Source: Candidatus Woesearchaeota archaeon (GTDB taxonomy: Archaea; Nanobdellota; Nanobdellia; Woesearchaeales; UBA525). From it: a stretch of DNA of 7,877 nt. A model generated the notes under the pieces. That model was not told where the DNA came from and searched no databases. It saw nothing but the letters and a program-made list of their open reading frames with translations. Position 1 is the first letter of the stretch, and each line of letters begins with the position of its first letter. Made by a program: the position numbers and the translations under genes. The stretch covers positions 1-7,877 of the forward strand of contig JAJPEB010000060.1 in NCBI GenBank assembly GCA_023252315.1, read 5' to 3'. Shown piece after piece: positions 4,586-7,877 of the stretch.

Positions 4586-5374
4586 CTATGCCTTCTTCCC
4601 GACGAACACGAACCCGTCCGCCTGGAGCTTCCTGAACGTCCCGTCGATCATGCGCACGTTCGCGTAGTCCATGTAGTGCTCCTCGACGACGCGCATTCCC
4701 GCGCGCTCGAACGATTCCTTGAGCTCGCCCGGCGTGTAGAGGTGGTTGCGCATGTCCTTGAGCCCGTGGTAGTCCAGCAGGATGTCGCCGCGCTCCATGC
4801 CCTCGCGCGGGAGGAACTGGCCGCGCAGCGCCGCCGCGAGCAGGTCGCGCTCGAAGAACGTGTCGAGGCGGTTGTGCGCCTGGATGACGACGAGCCCGCC
4901 TTGCCTCGTCACGCGCGCGATCTCGTCCATCGCCCGCTGGCGGTGCGCTGAACCCGGGATCGTGCCGAGCGAGCTGTACATCGCGAAGGAGACGTCGAAC
5001 GCCCCGTCCTCTATCCCGCGCAGGTCGCGCGCGTCGAGCGCGGTGAGCGTGAGGGAGAGCGCCGCCGCCTCCGCGGCCTTGCCCACGAGCGCGACCATAT
5101 GCGGGTTGAGGTCGTTGCCCCACACCGCGCAGCCGCGGCCCGCGTAGCGCAGCGCGTGCCTGCCGCGCCCCATCATCGCGTCGAGGACCCTCATCCCGTT
5201 CGCGATGTGGCGGTCGAGGATCGGCGTCTCGAGCGGCTCGAAGACGCGCAGCACCTCGTCCTCGACGTCGTAGTACTTCTCCGCGTACCACTGCGCGACC
5301 TCGGGCTCGAGCGCGGGCGAGACGCCGTCTTGCGCCTGCCGCTCCTGCGCGCTCGCGCCGCGCGCGCCGCTCAC
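4586..5374 (-). CDS. Class I SAM-dependent methyltransferase, coupled to RNase J
   Basis: A 262-residue Rossmann-type methyltransferase of unknown substrate. SAM motif I is VLDAMMGRGRHALRYAGRG at 63-81 (acidic D66, then GxG at 69-71). The acidic end of strand 2 is in WGNDLNP (D88), a DARD turn lies at 114-117, motif IV is FDVSFAMYSSLG at 126-137, and RQGGLVVIQAHN at 157-168 is the usual strand-5 region. The C-terminal half (LLDYHGLKDMRNHLYTPGEL) resembles small-molecule or generic Methyltransf_11/25 enzymes more than rRNA methylases. I choose the GTG at 5374 because it forms a GTGA overlap with the RNase J stop and has GGGTGAG (5387-5381) six bases upstream. The frame stays open further upstream only because of GC bias. 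Being second in this pair it is probably translated by coupling. A role in RNA metabolism is suggested only by the neighbour. Confidence 0.88.
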   Translation of the reverse strand: MSGARGASAQERQAQDGVSPALEPEVAQWYAEKYYDVEDEVLRVFEPLETPILDRHIANGMRVLDAMMGRGRHALRYAGRGCAVWGNDLNPHMVALVGKAAEAAALSLTLTALDARDLRGIEDGAFDVSFAMYSSLGTIPGSAHRQRAMDEIARVTRQGGLVVIQAHNRLDTFFERDLLAAALRGQFLPREGMERGDILLDYHGLKDMRNHLYTPGELKESFERAGMRVVEEHYMDYANVRMIDGTFRKLQADGFVFVGKKA

Positions 5375-6693
5375 GCGAGCCTCACCCGCTGCCCGTTGTA
5401 GAGGATGTGGACCTTCTCGGGCGCATAGCCGAGGTCGCTCACCGCCATCTCCTTGAGCGCGCCGAGCTGCTTCATCTCGCCGTGCGTGGGGATGAGGTGC
5501 TCGGGGTGCATCATCCTGATGACGTCGCGCATGTCCTCCTTCGCGCCGTGCCCGCTCACGTGCACGTCGGTGAAGAGGCGCACGTGCATCGAGCGCAGGG
5601 TGTCCTCGAGCTTGTGCCTGTTCTCGATGCAGATGCCGACGGGGATCGTCGTGCTCGAGAAGATCACGACGTCGTCGGGGCCGAGCCTGAGCAGCCCCTT
5701 CGCGATCGTGCGCGAGAGCACCGCCTTGGGCTCGCCCTGGTGCCCCGTCATCACGAGCAGGTACTTCGAGAGATCCTTCGTGCTCTTGAAGAACGCGTCC
5801 ACCTTCGCGCGGTACGGCACGAGGCGCGCCTCCTTGCGCAGGTCGATCACGTCCGCGTTCGCGGCGGCGACGAGGTACTTCTCCATCGACCTGCCGAAGA
5901 TGACCGTCTCGCGGCCCAGGCGCTTGCCGAGCTCGACGATGCTCCTCATCCTCGCGATGTGGCTCGAGAACGTCGTCACGACGACCGTCTTGCCCTTGAG
6001 GTCCGCGTGCGTCACCTGGTCGAAGAGCATCTCCTGCGCGATCCTCTCGCTCTTCGCGCGCCCCTGCACGTCCGCGTAGAGCGAGTCCATGATGAGCGCG
6101 CGCAGCCCCTTGAGCTCCTCGAGGCGCTTGATGTTGGACTTGGGGCCCAGCGTCGGCGTCGCGTCGAGCTTGAAATCGTTGAAGTAGGCGACGGAGCCGT
6201 ACTTCGTGTGCACGATGATGCCGACCGTCTGCGGGATCGAGTGCGTGAGGTGCACGAACTCGATGTCGATGCTGCGCGTGAGCGGGAACCTCGAGTTGAC
6301 GGGGTGGCTCACGACGCGGTTGCGCAGGCCCTTGCCTTCCTCCGACGTGAGCGAGCGCACGACCTCGCACGTCATCTTCGTCGCGTGGATGTCGGCGTCG
6401 AAGCGGTTCGCGAGGTACGGGACCGCGCCCACGTGGTCGAGGTGGCCGTGCGAGATGCAGATGCCGACGACGTTCTTGCGCAGGTCGCCCAGGATCGTGA
6501 TGTCCGGCACCGCCCCCACCTGGATGAGCTTCTTGGGCGAGATCTCGGTGAGCTCGTCGCTGTCAGCGTACTCGATGTACTTGTCGAGCATGAGCCCGAG
6601 GTCGAGGATCACGATCTCGTCGTCCGCCTTGACCGCGCAGCAGTTGCGGCCGACTTCCGAGAAGCCGCCTAATGGTATGATCTCTAATGACAT
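5371..6693 (-). CDS. rnj: Archaeal RNase J (beta-CASP metallo-beta-lactamase ribonuclease)
   Basis: A 440-residue archaeal RNase J, a zinc-dependent 5'-3' exoribonuclease that may also act as an endonuclease in mRNA turnover and rRNA maturation. Metallo-beta-lactamase motifs are all present: HGHLDH at 82-87, His151 in THSIP and Asp173 in YFNDFK. Beta-CASP motifs are also present: Asp203 in IMDSLYADVQG (motif A), His382 in SGHG (motif B) and His404 in PTHGE (motif C). TTFSSHIARM (240-249) and TGHQGEP (316-322) are characteristic of the family. Length is normal and nothing is missing, so it should be active. The ATG at 6693 is preceded by AGGTGA (6705-6700) at six bases. A TATA element at 6763-6770 implies a leader of about 47 bases. 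The stop overlaps the methyltransferase start by four bases, so the two are one transcription unit. Confidence 0.95.
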   Translation of the reverse strand: MSLEIIPLGGFSEVGRNCCAVKADDEIVILDLGLMLDKYIEYADSDELTEISPKKLIQVGAVPDITILGDLRKNVVGICISHGHLDHVGAVPYLANRFDADIHATKMTCEVVRSLTSEEGKGLRNRVVSHPVNSRFPLTRSIDIEFVHLTHSIPQTVGIIVHTKYGSVAYFNDFKLDATPTLGPKSNIKRLEELKGLRALIMDSLYADVQGRAKSERIAQEMLFDQVTHADLKGKTVVVTTFSSHIARMRSIVELGKRLGRETVIFGRSMEKYLVAAANADVIDLRKEARLVPYRAKVDAFFKSTKDLSKYLLVMTGHQGEPKAVLSRTIAKGLLRLGPDDVVIFSSTTIPVGICIENRHKLEDTLRSMHVRLFTDVHVSGHGAKEDMRDVIRMMHPEHLIPTHGEMKQLGALKEMAVSDLGYAPEKVHILYNGQRVRLA

Positions 6694-6699
6694 GTCTTT

Positions 6700-6705
6700 T
6701 CACCT
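6700..6705 (-). promoter_or_regulatory. Shine-Dalgarno site of RNase J
   Basis: AGGTGA on the minus strand, six bases before the ATG at 6693, confirming that start. Confidence 0.75.
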
Positions 6706-6761
6706 ATGAGAAGAACGGATTCAGTATGCTCCATTTCTCTGGAAGCCGAGAATGCACGGGC

Positions 6762-6770
6762 GTTTAAAAT
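6762..6770 (-). promoter_or_regulatory. TATA box of the RNase J-methyltransferase operon
   Basis: Minus-strand ATTTTAAAC, centred near 6766. Initiation about 25 bases downstream, near 6740, would leave a leader of roughly 47 bases before RNase J, long for this window. It lies 37 bases after the stop of the upstream gene, so the operon can be transcribed independently of the cassette before it. Confidence 0.6.
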
Positions 6771-6806
6771 GGTTGCGATGGATGACGCGCATCGTCGGGC
6801 CCCGGC

Positions 6807-7172
6807 TCACCTGCACAGGGCTTTCGCGTAGAGCACGTTCGCGTCGTACGACGCGCGCGAGGGGGTCGCCGGTGACCTTGAGCTGGCCAGGCACTGCGGA
6901 GACGGGCTCGCGTAGGCCGAGAGCCCTCGCATGACCTCGTCCGCGTTCTCGCAGGGGATCTCGCTCGTGAGGTATGCGCCGCCCAGGATGTCCGCGTACT
7001 CGAGCCGGATGCCGCGGTTGAGGAGCCCTCCCGTGGACGACACCGTGAGCCCGCACTGGCTCTCGTGCCCCACGAGATCGTCGAGCGGCAGCACGCCGAG
7101 CGCGGACGCGGTCAGCAGCGTGGCGCCGCCCACGATGGCGAGGAGCCGCCTCGCGCCCCTGTCAAGCGCCAT
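6807..7172 (-). CDS. Secreted or membrane-anchored four-cysteine protein of unknown function (gene Z)
   Basis: A 121-residue protein with no recognised family. Basic residues at 5-9 precede a hydrophobic segment at about 10-30 (LLAIVGGATLLTASALGVLP), which is either a signal peptide or an N-terminal anchor. The exported part has exactly four cysteines (40, 74, 94, 120), suggesting two disulfides, and a likely beta-rich body (IRLEYADILGGAYLTSEIPC at 55-74, YDANVLYAKALC at 109-120). The ATG at 7172 lies inside the end of the preceding gene with an 11-base overlap, a sign of translational coupling, and no separate promoter is seen. Codon bias supports this frame up to the stop at 6807. The cysteine-containing segment resembles part of the protein encoded at 7624-7877, so the two may be distant paralogues. 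Function unknown. Confidence 0.68.
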   Translation of the reverse strand: MALDRGARRLLAIVGGATLLTASALGVLPLDDLVGHESQCGLTVSSTGGLLNRGIRLEYADILGGAYLTSEIPCENADEVMRGLSAYASPSPQCLASSRSPATPSRASYDANVLYAKALCR

Positions 7173-7617
7173 AGCCGTGCCTGCGCGCGAAGTCCGCCAT
7201 GAGCTTGACCGGCTCGCCTCCATGCGTATCCCTCTTGAGCATCGCGTATGTCGAGACGAGGACCGTGCCGGCGCTGACAGCCAAGTGCGTCGTTGTGCCT
7301 ATCAGCACCGAGTTGATCGCCGGCACGCCGAGCCGATATGCAACCAGGCCTGCGACGACGCCTATGCCATTCGTGACCGTGCGCACCTTCGCCTCGTATC
7401 TTCGGGCCATGCGTGCCAGATCGTCTTGACGCTCGAGCCACTCGAGAGCTTCCTCCGCGAACTCAGCCATCATGGCAGCCTGCCCGTGGCCTCGGTACGT
7501 GCAAAGCGGCGCAATGCCTGAGGGGCCGAGGCCTCCTTCCCGGTGTCTCCGCTCTATCGCATGGTACGCATGCACGAGGTCCACGAGCAAGTCGTCGGGG
7601 CGCGGAGATGTCGCCAT
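7162..7617 (-). CDS. Two-TM membrane protein of unknown function (gene Y)
   Basis: A 151-residue protein. The N-terminal half is soluble and helical (DDLLVDLVHAYHAIERRHRE at 8-27, MMAEFAEEALEWLERQDDLA at 49-68), with one cysteine at 39. Two membrane segments follow at about 81-99 (VTNGIGVVAGLVAYRLGVP) and 103-126 (SVLIGTTTHLAVSAGTVLVS), and then a basic C-terminal tail (KLMADFARRHGYGA). The TM pair is Gly/Ala/Ser/Thr-rich, so the helices could pack closely or oligomerise. The start at 7617 is six bases after the stop of the upstream gene; no ribosome binding site is visible, so reinitiation is likely. The end overlaps gene Z by 11 bases. The order X-Y-Z suggests a small envelope complex. No known family recognised. 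Confidence 0.72.
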   Translation of the reverse strand: MATSPRPDDLLVDLVHAYHAIERRHREGGLGPSGIAPLCTYRGHGQAAMMAEFAEEALEWLERQDDLARMARRYEAKVRTVTNGIGVVAGLVAYRLGVPAINSVLIGTTTHLAVSAGTVLVSTYAMLKRDTHGGEPVKLMADFARRHGYGA

Positions 7618-7623
7618 TGTGCA

Positions 7624-7877
7624 TCAGTCGAGAGTGCTCCTCGGCACGAGGATGCGCACATGATAGCCCTGGCGGACGATTCCCGTCTCGCCTGCGCACG
7701 ACACCATGCCCGCGAGGCCGCGATAGCCCAGCGATGCCCTGCAGAACGTGGCCGCCGTGGAGCCATCCTGAAGGGCGTCAGCGATGGATTCTCCTGCGAC
7801 CTTGCATGGCTTCGCCTGCACTTGCGAGGCGAGCACCACGTCTTGCGGCCTCACGAGGCCCGTGTGCCTATCGGGAG
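7624..7877 (-). CDS. C-terminal part of a cysteine-containing protein of unknown function (gene X), N-terminus beyond the right edge
   Basis: The frame is open at the window edge, so only the last 83-84 residues are seen, ending VRILVPRSTLD. The first visible residues are PDRHTGLVRPQDVVLASQVQ; a GTG at 7854 lies inside this frame but is not needed as a start. Three cysteines are visible (in AKPCKV, TFCRAS and VSCAGE). The sequence looks like an extracellular beta-rich domain, and the segment PQDVVLASQVQAKPC loosely resembles YADILGGAYLTSEIPC in gene Z. An SAF-like fold occurred to me from the VRPQDVVLA phrase, but I cannot support it. It lies six bases before gene Y on the same strand, so all three are probably one operon. 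Confidence 0.6.
   Translation of the reverse strand, partial: PDRHTGLVRPQDVVLASQVQAKPCKVAGESIADALQDGSTAATFCRASLGYRGLAGMVSCAGETGIVRQGYHVRILVPRSTLD

Noticed and set aside
4586..6370. Extended 594-codon minus-strand version of the methyltransferase
   Set aside because: The upstream part overlaps RNase J in another frame and is Arg/Ala/Gly-rich non-protein-like sequence. The GTG at 5374 with its ribosome binding site and GTGA overlap is a far better start.
5407..6672. A 421-codon open frame on the plus strand opposite RNase J
   Set aside because: It is an antisense shadow produced by GC bias: the product is a low-complexity run of Arg, Asp, Val, Leu and His, while the opposite strand encodes a complete RNase J with every catalytic motif.
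6721..7056. Alternative minus-strand frame overlapping the end of gene Z
   Set aside because: I considered a frameshift joining it to gene Z because of the stretch VSAVPGQLKVTGDPLARVV. The gene Z frame keeps a fourth cysteine and a plausible strand up to its own stop, while the alternative continues through the RNase J TATA box.
7463..7766. Minus-strand frames of 70-78 codons overlapping genes X and Y
   Set aside because: They overlap the better-supported X and Y frames, have Arg/Ala-rich shadow composition and contain no hydrophobic or domain signal.
1..7877. CRISPR arrays, tRNA or rRNA genes, insertion sequences, attachment sites, origin
   Set aside because: I looked for spaced direct repeats, cloverleaf-like segments with a T-loop, transposase motifs and terminal inverted repeats, and saw none. 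The presence of pcn alone is not evidence of a replication origin.

Overview
The window is a GC-rich, very densely packed stretch of an archaeal chromosome. The archaeal assignment rests on a PCNA sliding clamp, an archaeal-type RNase J, a tandem-domain Lrp/AsnC regulator, a secreted protein resembling the N-terminal module of archaeal S-layer proteins, and TATA boxes placed 24 to 28 bases before start codons. The PCNA sequence and the double Lrp architecture look most like DPANN archaea of the Woesearchaeota/Pacearchaeota/Diapherotrites kind. That finer placement is from memory of those families and is tentative. I see no mobile element, CRISPR array, tRNA or rRNA.

Layout, left to right. PCNA (minus, C-terminal tip cut by the left edge, 1-749) diverges from a short unrecognised gene (plus, 896-1177). 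That gene converges on a tandem Lrp regulator (minus, 1180-2193), with only two bases between their stops. The regulator diverges from a small two-helix membrane protein (plus, 2290-2604). An AT-rich island follows, with the promoter of a possible two-gene unit: a 42-residue microprotein (2641-2769) and a 190-residue unknown helical protein (2825-3397). The latter converges with an 8-base overlap on a secreted S-layer-module protein (minus, 3390-4010), which diverges from a Nudix-fold protein with a degenerate Nudix box (plus, 4127-4576). Next comes a minus-strand pair, RNase J (5371-6693) and a SAM-dependent methyltransferase (4586-5374), coupled by a GTGA overlap. The right end holds three minus-strand genes that I cannot identify (6807-7877): a partial cysteine-containing protein, a two-TM protein and a secreted or anchored four-cysteine protein.

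Expression logic: most genes appear leaderless, with a TATA element centred about 25 to 28 bases before the start and no Shine-Dalgarno sequence. PCNA, the 42-residue ORF, the 190-residue ORF, RNase J and the internal methyltransferase cistron instead have clear GGAGGTG/AGGTGA-type ribosome binding sites. The two modes are cleanly separated here and help fix the starts. No intergenic stretch exceeds 300 bases; the non-coding space is almost entirely divergent promoter regions.

The best candidates for something undescribed are the X-Y-Z membrane/secreted cassette at the right end, the 42-residue microprotein with its unknown partner, and the Nudix protein lacking two of the usual acidic residues.
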